A stretch of DNA of 64,000 nucleotides from Bradyrhizobium diazoefficiens (GTDB lineage: Bacteria; Pseudomonadota; Alphaproteobacteria; Rhizobiales; Xanthobacteraceae). Position 1 is the first letter of the stretch; every line of letters starts with the position of its first letter. A program made the translations under genes and the position numbers. Below are positions 34,199 through 41,929 of this stretch, piece by piece. Location: assembly GCF_018131185.1 (NCBI RefSeq), contig NZ_JAFCJE010000002.1, positions 310,001 to 374,000 on the forward strand, read 5' to 3'. Below the pieces are notes generated by a model. The model did no database searches. It was not told where the DNA came from and saw only the letters and a program-made list of their open reading frames with translations.

Positions 34199-35473
34199 TT
34201 ACAGATTGCTCTCGGTGATCGCGGCGTAGACCATGCTGCGCAGCTCGCGGCGGATCGGGTAGGCGCTCGACGGCAGCACCTGCGTCATGAAGATGGTGAT
34301 GAGCTCTTCGGCCGGGTCGATCCAGAACGACGTCGTGGCCGCACCGCCCCAACTGTATTCACCCGGACTGCCGGCGATCAGTGTCTCGGCCGGACGCATT
34401 GTGACGGCAAAGCCGAGGCCGAAGCCGATGCCGTTGTAGGTCGCTTCCGAGAACAGCGAGCGGGAGACTTCGGGCAGGGCCTGGCCGCCCGGAATGTGGT
34501 TGCTGGTCATCAGTGCCAGCGTCTTCGGCCCGATCAGCCTGACACCGCCGAGCTCGCCGCCGTTGAGCAGGGCACGGCAGAAGGTGAGATAGTCGGCGAC
34601 CGTCGAGCACAGCCCGCCTCCGCCGGAGATGAAGGAGGGCGGGGTGAGGAACGAGCTCGTCGCCGGATCGTCCTGGAGCGTCAGGCCCTCGCGCCGCTGG
34701 CCGGCATGGAAGGTCATGCCGCCGCCGGGATCGGCGGAATAACAGGCCGCAAACCGATGCGCCTTGGAGGCCGGCACATGGAAATCGGTGTCGGTCATGC
34801 CGAGCGGATCGAGGATCCGTGATTTCAGGAACTGCTCGAATGGCACCCCGGAGATCTTGCCGACGAGATAGCCGAGCACGTCGGTCGAGACCGAATAGTT
34901 CCAGGATTCACCGGGGGAGAATTCCAGCGGGATCTTGGCAAGGCCCTCGATCATGGTCTGCAGCGTGCCCGACTTCTCGACCTCGCCGATCTTTTCGGCG
35001 CGATAGGCGGCATCGACATTGGAGCGCTGCTGGAAGCCGTAGGTGAGGCCGGAGGTGTGCCGCAGGAGGTCGACGATCAGCATCGGCCGGGACGGGGGGC
35101 GGGCCAGGAAGGCCGGATAGGTGCCGGCGACGAAGACGCCGAGATCCTTCCATTCCGGAATGTATTTGGCGACGGGCTCGTCGATCGCGACGAGGCCTTG
35201 CTCGACCAGCATCATGAAGACGACGCTGGTGAGCGGCTTGGTCATGGAATAGATGCGGTAGATGGTGTCGTCCTTGACCGGCAGCTTGCGCTCGACATCG
35301 GCAAGGCCCTGAACCGAGCTGTGCGCGACCTTGCCGCGCCGGTAGACCAGAAGATGCGTGCCGGGGAAGCGGCCGGCATCGATGTAGCGGCTCTTCAGAT
35401 GCGCATCGATTCGGTCGAGTGCGGCCTTGGACATGCCGACGGATTCGGGCGAGGCGGGGGTGGGCGCGAGCAT
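34199..35473 (-). CDS. Serine hydrolase, class C beta-lactamase/esterase family
   Basis: The 424-residue protein has the S-x-x-K nucleophile pair in YRIYSMTKPLTSVVFMM (Ser76, Lys79) and the Tyr of the second motif in SWNYSVSTDVLGYLVG. HTSGLTYGFQ and a Trp-Gly-Gly motif (YSWGGAATTSFW) stand in place of KTG. This set is typical of EstB-like esterases and D-aminopeptidase-type hydrolases rather than true beta-lactamases. No signal peptide is visible, so it is probably cytoplasmic. The substrate is unknown. It is divergent from the dioxygenase gene. Confidence 0.87.
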   Translation of the reverse strand: MLAPTPASPESVGMSKAALDRIDAHLKSRYIDAGRFPGTHLLVYRRGKVAHSSVQGLADVERKLPVKDDTIYRIYSMTKPLTSVVFMMLVEQGLVAIDEPVAKYIPEWKDLGVFVAGTYPAFLARPPSRPMLIVDLLRHTSGLTYGFQQRSNVDAAYRAEKIGEVEKSGTLQTMIEGLAKIPLEFSPGESWNYSVSTDVLGYLVGKISGVPFEQFLKSRILDPLGMTDTDFHVPASKAHRFAACYSADPGGGMTFHAGQRREGLTLQDDPATSSFLTPPSFISGGGGLCSTVADYLTFCRALLNGGELGGVRLIGPKTLALMTSNHIPGGQALPEVSRSLFSEATYNGIGFGLGFAVTMRPAETLIAGSPGEYSWGGAATTSFWIDPAEELITIFMTQVLPSSAYPIRRELRSMVYAAITESNL

Positions 35474-35631
35474 CAGTTCCTCCGGGCGGTTCTGTCGGTT
35501 CGTTGATAGCCAAATGACGACCCCATTCCAAGCCGCTCGCGCTTAACGCAAGGGGGCCGGCTGGTGTAGGCTGCTCCTGGAGCGCCGAGGAGCCCCCACG
35601 GGCGAACGAGAAAAACACAGGGCAAGCCACC

Positions 35632-36549
35632 ATGACCCAGTTCAACGAGACGGATCTCACCGAAGCCGTCATCAGGAGCTTCGACAGCACACCCGATCCG
35701 CGCGCGAAATTCCTGCTTCAGGAATTGGTGAAGTCGCTGCACGATTACGTGAGCAAGACCGGCCTCACCTTCGCGGAGTGGGACTACGCCATCGATTTCC
35801 TGACCCGGACCGGGCAGAAATGCACCGACACCCGCCAGGAATTCATTCTCTTGTCCGACGTGCTCGGCGTCTCCATGCTGGTCGACGCAGTCAACCATCG
35901 CGACCGCGACGGCGCCACTCAGACCACTGTGCTCGGCCCATTCTATGTCGGCGAGCACAAGGTGACCGCGCACGGTGCCGATATCTCGCCGAGCAACCAG
36001 ACCGGCGAGCGGATGTTCGTGCAGAGCCGTGTCACCGACCTCAAGGGCAAGCCGCTCGCCAACGTCCCGGTCGACGTCTGGCATGCCGACGATGACGGCT
36101 TCTATGATTCCCAGAAGCCGAACTACGACGAGATCGGCGCCTCGGCGCGGGCGCGCTTCATCACCGACAGCGACGGCCGCTTCTTCTTCCGTACCATCCT
36201 GCCGTGCAGCTATCCGATCCCGACCGACGGCCCGGTCGGTGAAATGATCGTGCAGACCGGCCGCCACCCGATGCGCCCGGCGCATGTGCATTTCCTGGTC
36301 AACGCGAAGGGCTATGAGCCGCTGATCACTCACGTCTTCATGGACGGCGACAAATATCTGGATTCCGACGTGGTGTTCGGAGTCAAGGACGACCTCATTG
36401 CCAAGGTCGAGCCGCGTAATGATCCCGCGATGCCCGACGGCACCAGGGCAAGCGGAAAGTGGCACCTGATGACTTATGAATTTCACCTCAAGCCCGGCGG
36501 CGGCATGGCGCCGAAACCGCTCGGGGTGAGAGCCGAGGAGCCGGCGTGA
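35632..36549 (+). CDS. Intradiol ring-cleavage dioxygenase (hydroxyquinol/catechol 1,2-dioxygenase type)
   Basis: The protein has 305 residues. The N-terminal helical linker domain (about 1-95) contains the dimerising helices of the catechol dioxygenase group. The catalytic barrel shows LGPFYVGEH, LANVPVDVWHADDDGFYDSQ, CSYPIPTDGPVG with an iron-ligand Tyr, and RHPMRPAHVHFLV with the His ligands. It cleaves an ortho-diol with O2 using non-haem Fe(III). Sequence character favours hydroxyquinol 1,2-dioxygenases, but a catechol substrate cannot be excluded. No further ring-cleavage pathway genes (maleylacetate reductase, muconate enzymes) are in the window. Confidence 0.88.
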   Translation: MTQFNETDLTEAVIRSFDSTPDPRAKFLLQELVKSLHDYVSKTGLTFAEWDYAIDFLTRTGQKCTDTRQEFILLSDVLGVSMLVDAVNHRDRDGATQTTVLGPFYVGEHKVTAHGADISPSNQTGERMFVQSRVTDLKGKPLANVPVDVWHADDDGFYDSQKPNYDEIGASARARFITDSDGRFFFRTILPCSYPIPTDGPVGEMIVQTGRHPMRPAHVHFLVNAKGYEPLITHVFMDGDKYLDSDVVFGVKDDLIAKVEPRNDPAMPDGTRASGKWHLMTYEFHLKPGGGMAPKPLGVRAEEPA

Positions 36550-36565
36550 GGGATCTCCGCTTCAG

Positions 36566-37084
36566 CTACTTCTGATCGAGCAGCGCCAAGGTAATCCAGT
36601 GTGCCTCGAGGGCAGGCTTGATCGCACCCTCGACCTCTATGATGCTGTCCCATGCGGACTGGATCGACACGGCGCGCTCGGTCAGTGCTGCCAACCGGAA
36701 CTTGCCTCGGACCCGAGCTCCAGACCTGACCGGGCTAAGGAAGCGGACCCGCTCGAAGCCATAGTTCATGCCCATTCGCGTTCCCTCCACCCCGGGCATC
36801 GCGTCGAAGGCGAGAGCTGAAAGAAGCGATAGCGTAAGAAAGCCGTGTGCAATCGTACCGCCAAATGGCGTTTCCTGCTCGGCGCGTTGGCGGTCCGTAT
36901 GAATAAACTGATGATCATGTGTCGCATCGGCAAACATGTCGATCATGGATTGGTTGACCGTCTGCCAGCCAGATATCAGCTCCGGCCCGTCAAGAAGCTG
37001 ACGATATGAGGTCAGTGGAATCAGCTTTCCTCGCAAAGCGTCCGGGCTGACGGTTCGTTCGACGTCGTTCACTTTCGGCTCCAA
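36566..37084 (-). CDS. MaoC-family (R)-specific enoyl-CoA hydratase / NodN-like dehydratase
   Basis: The 172-residue hot-dog-fold protein carries the hydratase-2 motif with catalytic Asp and His in MFADATHDHQFIHTDRQRA, then PFGGTIAHGFLTLSLLSAL. The single-domain length and FADATxDHQxIH pattern fit the MaoC/NodN group. Likely reaction: reversible hydration of a short-chain enoyl-CoA to (R)-3-hydroxyacyl-CoA. It is convergent with the dioxygenase and not obviously in an operon; whether it belongs to polyhydroxyalkanoate or aromatic metabolism cannot be decided. Confidence 0.83.
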   Translation of the reverse strand: MEPKVNDVERTVSPDALRGKLIPLTSYRQLLDGPELISGWQTVNQSMIDMFADATHDHQFIHTDRQRAEQETPFGGTIAHGFLTLSLLSALAFDAMPGVEGTRMGMNYGFERVRFLSPVRSGARVRGKFRLAALTERAVSIQSAWDSIIEVEGAIKPALEAHWITLALLDQK

Positions 37085-37167
37085 TCCGTGCTTAGGCCTT
37101 CTCGCTCGTGCGAAATGTCTAAGCTAATCGGCAAGCTGGGGCTATTGGTGAATTGCGGGAGATGCGC

Positions 37168-38058
37168 TCATCCCCCGATGTAGGCCGCCAACTCGTCGGG
37201 CGTTCCCTTCGGAAAAGCTTCCTTCAGATAATCGAGGAAGGCGGAGACGCGCGCACTCAGCAATCGCCGCGAGGGATAGAGCGTCCAAAGGGCGATGTCG
37301 GATCCCTGGACGTCGCCCCAGCGCACCAGTGTGCCGGCGGCAAGGTCGTGACTGACGAGCGACAGCGGCAGCCGTGCAGCGCCGCCGCCGGCCCGAACTG
37401 CGTCGCGAACCATCATCAACGATGACAGGCGAAGCACGGGATCGACGGCTATACGCGATGTACCGCTTGGCCGCCTGATGTTCCAGGCCGCCTCGTCCTC
37501 CGTTCCGCGCACGACGACCGGAATGGCGAGATGGCCCTTGGGTCGCTTCAGCGTGGGGCTGGCCACGACCACCAGTCGGTCGCGCAAGAAGATGCGGCCG
37601 ACCAGGCTTTCGTCGGGATCGGGATTGACCCGGATCGCGAGGTCGAAACCTTCCTCGATCATGTCGACGTAGCGATCATCCGTCGTGACCTCGAGCCGGA
37701 CTTGCGGATGCCTGAGGGCGAAGCCGGCCGCGAGCCTGCCCATGGCGGCTTGCGAAAAGAGCAGGGGAGCGCTGATCCGCAACCTGCCTTTCGGCTTGTC
37801 CCCGCCCGAGGCGATCGCTGCCGCCGTCTCGTCGAGCTCGGTGAGGAGTGCGCCCGTCCGCTCGTAGAGCGCTCGTCCTTCCTGGGTCAGCTTGAGAGTG
37901 CGTCCCCCGCGCTCAAAGAGACGCAAATCGAGGCTGCTCTCGAGTTCGGACACGCGCCGGGACAAGGTTGCTTTCGGACGTCCCGCTGCGCGCGCGGCCT
38001 TTCCGAACCCGCCGTGGCGGGCGACGAGATTGAAATCGGCGAGGGCAAGTAAATCCAT
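37168..38058 (-). CDS. LysR-family transcriptional regulator
   Basis: I start at the ATG ending at 38058 (MDLLALADFNLVARHG, 296 residues); a TTG four codons upstream is less likely. The winged HTH is GFGKAARAAGRPKATLSRRVSELESSLDLRLFERGGRTL, and the effector domain begins at GRLRISAPLLFSQAAMGRL. The sequence resembles the CrgA/DsdC-type aromatic-responsive subgroup. It is divergent from an NmrA-type oxidoreductase across about 100 bp containing TATATA, so it probably controls that gene. Confidence 0.88.
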   Translation of the reverse strand: MDLLALADFNLVARHGGFGKAARAAGRPKATLSRRVSELESSLDLRLFERGGRTLKLTQEGRALYERTGALLTELDETAAAIASGGDKPKGRLRISAPLLFSQAAMGRLAAGFALRHPQVRLEVTTDDRYVDMIEEGFDLAIRVNPDPDESLVGRIFLRDRLVVVASPTLKRPKGHLAIPVVVRGTEDEAAWNIRRPSGTSRIAVDPVLRLSSLMMVRDAVRAGGGAARLPLSLVSHDLAAGTLVRWGDVQGSDIALWTLYPSRRLLSARVSAFLDYLKEAFPKGTPDELAAYIGG

Positions 38059-38160
38059 CTGTTCCACCAATGAGACGGTCTGTCCATATATAGCGCCTAT
38101 TGGTTCGCATGTGGATCGCTAATTTCGGGGTGTCTTCTGACCCAAACCGGAGTGATCCCA

Positions 38161-39030
38161 ATGACCATCCTCGTGACAGGTGCGACCGGCACGATTGGCC
38201 GCCACGTCGTCGAACAGCTCGTCAAGCGCGGCGCCGATGTGCGCGCGCTCGTCCGAGATCCCGCGAAGGCCAATTTGCCGGCAGGCGTCGCCGTCTCCCA
38301 GGGCGACTTGCTGGACGTTGATTCCGTGCGCGGCGCCTTGTCAGGCGTCTCGACGCTGTTTCTGCTCAACGCCGTGGTCCCGGACGAATTCACGCAGGCG
38401 CTGATCGCGCTCAATCTCGCCCGCGAGGCCGGCGTCGAACGGGTCGTCTACCTCTCGGTGATCCACAGCGATCGCTACATCAACGTCCCGCACTTTGCCG
38501 GCAAGTTCGGTGTCGAACGCATGATCGAGCAGATGGGCTTCAACGCCACCATTCTGCGCCCGGCCTACTTCATGAATAACGATGTCACGATCAAGGACGT
38601 CGTGCTTGGTTATGGCGTCTATCCGATGCCGATCGGCAGCAAGGGTCTCGCCATGGTCGACGCCCGCGACATCGGCGAGATCGCCGCGATCGAGCTCGTT
38701 CGTCGCGAACAGGCTGCAACGCCGCTTCCGCTCGCACGCATCAATCTCGTTGGTCCCGATGTGCTGACCGGCGGAAAGGCGGCCGCCATCTGGTCCGAGG
38801 TGCTGGGGCGCACCATCGCCTATCCCGGCGATGACACCGCCGGCTTCGAGAAGAACCTCAGGCAGTTCATGCCGAGCTGGATGGCGTTCAACATGCGGCT
38901 GATGAGCGAGCGTTTCCTAACCTTGGGAATGATCCCCGATGCCGGCGACGTCGAACGTCTGACCGAGATCCTGGGCCGTCCCTTGCGCTCCTATCGGGAC
39001 TTCGTCTCCGAGATCACCGCCTCCGCCTGA
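38161..39030 (+). CDS. NmrA-like NAD(P)-binding oxidoreductase
   Basis: ATG 38161 gives 289 residues starting MTILVTGATGTIGRHVVEQL, the glycine-rich dinucleotide site of atypical short-chain dehydrogenases. RALVRDPAKANLPAGVAVSQGDLLD and VERMIEQMGFNATILRPAYFMNN are NmrA/HSCARG-type stretches. There is no YxxxK pair, so it may act as an NADPH sensor or quinone/ene reductase rather than a dehydrogenase. The AtaL-like gene follows after 42 bp on the same strand. Confidence 0.85.
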   Translation: MTILVTGATGTIGRHVVEQLVKRGADVRALVRDPAKANLPAGVAVSQGDLLDVDSVRGALSGVSTLFLLNAVVPDEFTQALIALNLAREAGVERVVYLSVIHSDRYINVPHFAGKFGVERMIEQMGFNATILRPAYFMNNDVTIKDVVLGYGVYPMPIGSKGLAMVDARDIGEIAAIELVRREQAATPLPLARINLVGPDVLTGGKAAAIWSEVLGRTIAYPGDDTAGFEKNLRQFMPSWMAFNMRLMSERFLTLGMIPDAGDVERLTEILGRPLRSYRDFVSEITASA

Positions 39031-39072
39031 GGCCAGCGGCATTCTCCGATCACGATAACAAGGAATTCCATC

Positions 39073-39546
39073 ATGATCTATTCGACCGCCACCGTTCCCG
39101 TAAATCGGCAAGGCGAGACACTGCTGACTCGCGCTCAGGTCTGGCAAGGCCTGGTTCTCAAGGCCCGCGACGCCCGGCTGTTTCTTCCACCCGATCTCTG
39201 TACCCGTTGCGAGGTGGTGGAGGAGAGCGCAACGCACATCGTGCGCGAAGCTACCATCGCAGGCAGCGATCTGCGCGAGATCATCACCTTCGAGCCGGAG
39301 CGCAAGGTGACCTTCTTTCAGGCCACCGGTCCGCGCGAGGGCGCGATCATCAACGAACTGTTCGAAGATGAAGCCGGGGGTCTGCAACTGCGGTTCTATT
39401 GCTACACCGGCTTGCGCGGCAAGAAGCCGTTCGGCCCCGAAGAGCAAGCCGAGCAGGCGCAGTTCGACAGCGACCAGGGCTACAAGGCCGCCCTGCTGTC
39501 GACGCTGAAGCGGACCCGCGAACTGGTCATGGAAGGCAAGCTCTGA
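39073..39546 (+). CDS. SRPBCC-fold AtaL-like (DUF1857) protein
   Basis: The 157-residue protein has MIYSTATVPVNRQGETLLTRAQVWQGLVLKARDARLFLPP, a predicted helix-grip opening. A long antiparallel sheet and C-terminal helix (GYKAALLSTLKRTRELVMEGKL) follow. This matches the AtaL-like/DUF1857 branch of the START/SRPBCC superfamily, which binds small hydrophobic ligands or polyketides. Function is unknown. It is co-directional with the NmrA-like gene and is probably part of the same LysR-controlled unit (inference). Confidence 0.78.
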   Translation: MIYSTATVPVNRQGETLLTRAQVWQGLVLKARDARLFLPPDLCTRCEVVEESATHIVREATIAGSDLREIITFEPERKVTFFQATGPREGAIINELFEDEAGGLQLRFYCYTGLRGKKPFGPEEQAEQAQFDSDQGYKAALLSTLKRTRELVMEGKL

Positions 39547-39549
39547 TCA

Positions 39550-41769
39550 TCATAACGAACATGCCTCAGGGGACCGTTTCTTCGGAAGCGTCCCGCTTTC
39601 CAAGCTGATCCCCATGCGCAAGAGGCGCAAGGCATTTGCCGTGACCAGCACAGTGGCGCCCGTGTCGGCCAAGATCGCCATCCAGAGCGAAGTGACGCCG
39701 AGCACCGTGGTCGCTAGAAAGACGGTCTTGAGCCCGAGCGCGATAATGATGTTCTGCCGGATAACGGACAGCGTCGCTCGTGAGAGCGCGACCAATTCGG
39801 CCACCCCGAGTACGCGATCCCTGAGGAGCGCTGCATCTGCGGTCTCCAGCGCCACATCTGTACCGCTGCCCATGGCCACGCCGACATCAGCAGCCGCAAG
39901 CGCCGGGGCATCGTTGATGCCATCGCCAATCATCGTGATCGGGCCGGCCGTTTTCAAGTCATTGATGATCGCGAGCTTGGCGTCGGGGAGAAGCTCGGAT
40001 TGCACTTCGAGGCCGAGAGTCCTTCCGATGGCCTCGCCAGTGCGTCGATTGTCTCCCGTCAGCATGACGGTTCGAATTCCGAGCGCCTTCAGCCCAGCGA
40101 TACCGGCCGCCGCATCTTCGCGTGGTTCGTCTCGCAGAGCGATGAACCCGATGACGCGCTTGCCGGCGAGTACAACAACGATGGTTTTCCCCTCACGCTC
40201 GAATGCCTCGATGCCGGATGCGACATCGTCGCGCAATAGCCCGAGTTCGGCCGCATAACGCGGCGAACCCACGGAAACGAAGCTCTCGCGAAGACGCGCG
40301 GTAACGGCCTTGCCGGGAATGGCAATACCGCCGAAACTTTGCGGAATTGCGAGACCGCGCGCTTTCGCCGCCGCGACGATCGAGAGGCCGAGCGGATGGC
40401 TCGAGTGGCCTTCGACCGCCGCTGCTCTCGCCAAAACATCGTTCTCGGTTCCCTCGACCGCAGTGATGTCGGTCACCTGCGGCATTCCGACGGTCAGAGT
40501 GCCTGTCTTGTCGAAGGCGATGGTCCTGACCTTGCCCAGGATTTCCAGGGCTGCTCCGCTTTTGATGAGAAGCCCGCGCCGTGCACCCGATGCAAGGCCG
40601 CAGGCGATTGCCGCGGGCGTCGAGATCACGAGCGCGCAGGGGCACGCGATGAGCAGGGTCGCCAATCCGCGATAAATCCAGGTGTACCAATCAGCTCCGG
40701 CGACGAGAGGTGGTCCGGCCATGATGAGCGCTGCCACTGCCATGGCAGCCGGCGTGTAGCGTGCCGAAAACTGATCGATGAAACGCGCGGTGGGCGCCTT
40801 CGATCCCTGCGCTTCTTCAACCAGATGAATGATGCGTGCAATCGTATTGTCAGCGGCCGTGCGCGTGAGCCGAACGCGCAGCGTTCCATTCGCATTGATG
40901 CTTCCGGCATATAACTGATCGCCGACGCCCTTTGCGACCGGAGTTGACTCGCCAGTAACGGGCGCCTCGTCAACCTCGGATTGGCCTTCGATCACGGCGC
41001 CATCGGAAGGCACCCTGTCGCCCGCACGAACCGCGACGATGTCGCCCACACGCAAACCCTCGACGGGCACCTCTCGAACCTGGCCGCCCTCTTCGATCCG
41101 GGCGGTTCGCGGCATGAGATCAACCAGGGCTTTGATCCCCGCCCTGGCGTGTCCCGCCGCGACGGTCTCCAGAAGCTCGCCGATCGCGAACAGGGTTATG
41201 ACGACCGCCGCCTCTTCGGCGGCACCGATCGCGATGGCCCCCGCGGCGGCAACGGTCATGAGAGTCTCGATGCCAAACGGCGTGCCGGACAGAGCGCCCA
41301 CGAAAGCCCGCCGCGCGACCGGCACGAGCCCGATGAGCGCTGCAGCGCCGTAGCCCCAAAACGAGAGTTCGGGTCTTGCTGTCGAGATGGCGAACGCAAG
41401 CGCGAGGAGGCCGCCCAGGCCGAGAACCATTCGGCCCCTGCGCGTCTTCCACCAGGGCTCTGCACCCGGCGCCTGCTCGTGCGTGGCCGTGGCGTCGGAC
41501 GTGCCGAGGAACGCTCCGCTCAGCGGCTTCGGTGTGTAGCCGAGCGCCCGGATTTTGCCCTCGACGACCGCTCGCGAGGTTCGATCCTCGTCGAGGCGCA
41601 CCGAGAGCGTCTCGGTCGAATAGTTCATATTGATGTGGCTCACGCCGGGCAGCCGCTTGAGCGCGTTCTCGACTTTGATCGCGCAGGCGCCGCAGTCCAT
41701 GCCTTCAACGCGCAGCTTGAGCGCATTGCCGGCAGCGGCAGGGGACTCATTCGGCACAGATACCGTCAT
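39550..41769 (-). CDS. zntA: Zn/Cd/Pb-exporting P1B-type ATPase
   Basis: I place the start at the ATG ending at 41769 (GAGGTG upstream; 739 residues), because the upstream ATG at 41805 lies inside the predicted -10 box. An N-terminal metal-binding domain has GMDCGAC. Core motifs are TGES, the membrane metal site CPC (LLIACPCALVISTPAA), DKTGTLT with the phosphorylated Asp, a Ser/His-Pro block in EGHSSHPLGLSI, and GDGINDAPALAAADVGVAMG. The last helices, with ALGLKTVFLATTVLG and LADTGATVLV, hold the Lys and Asp specific to the Zn/Cd/Pb subclass. It pumps divalent soft metals out of the cytoplasm. Confidence 0.93.
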   Translation of the reverse strand: MTVSVPNESPAAAGNALKLRVEGMDCGACAIKVENALKRLPGVSHINMNYSTETLSVRLDEDRTSRAVVEGKIRALGYTPKPLSGAFLGTSDATATHEQAPGAEPWWKTRRGRMVLGLGGLLALAFAISTARPELSFWGYGAAALIGLVPVARRAFVGALSGTPFGIETLMTVAAAGAIAIGAAEEAAVVITLFAIGELLETVAAGHARAGIKALVDLMPRTARIEEGGQVREVPVEGLRVGDIVAVRAGDRVPSDGAVIEGQSEVDEAPVTGESTPVAKGVGDQLYAGSINANGTLRVRLTRTAADNTIARIIHLVEEAQGSKAPTARFIDQFSARYTPAAMAVAALIMAGPPLVAGADWYTWIYRGLATLLIACPCALVISTPAAIACGLASGARRGLLIKSGAALEILGKVRTIAFDKTGTLTVGMPQVTDITAVEGTENDVLARAAAVEGHSSHPLGLSIVAAAKARGLAIPQSFGGIAIPGKAVTARLRESFVSVGSPRYAAELGLLRDDVASGIEAFEREGKTIVVVLAGKRVIGFIALRDEPREDAAAGIAGLKALGIRTVMLTGDNRRTGEAIGRTLGLEVQSELLPDAKLAIINDLKTAGPITMIGDGINDAPALAAADVGVAMGSGTDVALETADAALLRDRVLGVAELVALSRATLSVIRQNIIIALGLKTVFLATTVLGVTSLWMAILADTGATVLVTANALRLLRMGISLESGTLPKKRSPEACSL

Positions 41770-41802
41770 GACGGTCACCTCGATTTCGTCGGCATGACGC
41801 TC

Positions 41803-41833
41803 CATATGGACCCTATACCTGCGACAGGGTCAA
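41803..41833 (-). promoter_or_regulatory. MerR-family (CadR/ZntR/PbrR-type) promoter and operator of zntA
   Basis: On the minus strand, TTGACC (41833-41828) and CATATG (41808-41803) are separated by 19 bp, the overlong spacer typical of MerR-activated promoters. Between them lies a dyad at 41810-41830 with arms ACCCTATA and ACAGGGT (plus-strand view), which matches the arms of the CadR/PbrR operator as I recall them. Transcription should start near 41796, which excludes the first in-frame ATG and supports the start at 41769. No merR-type gene lies beside it. Confidence 0.8.
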
Positions 41834-41929
41834 TCCACGCCGAACAGCCGGCCAGGATCACCAGATGCTCCGGCGAGCACAATGCTTCCGCTTGCTCCTC
41901 GGAGGGCTGACATCGACGCCATCATACGT

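Noticed and set aside
40193..40690. Frames suggesting a frameshifted second copy inside zntA
   Set aside because: The main zntA frame is continuous with all P-type ATPase motifs in order; the alternative frames are shadows.
40981..41910. 309-codon open frame opposite the start of zntA
   Set aside because: It is the antisense shadow of the ATPase gene, Arg/Asp/His-rich in the manner of GC-rich antisense frames, without motif or ribosome site.
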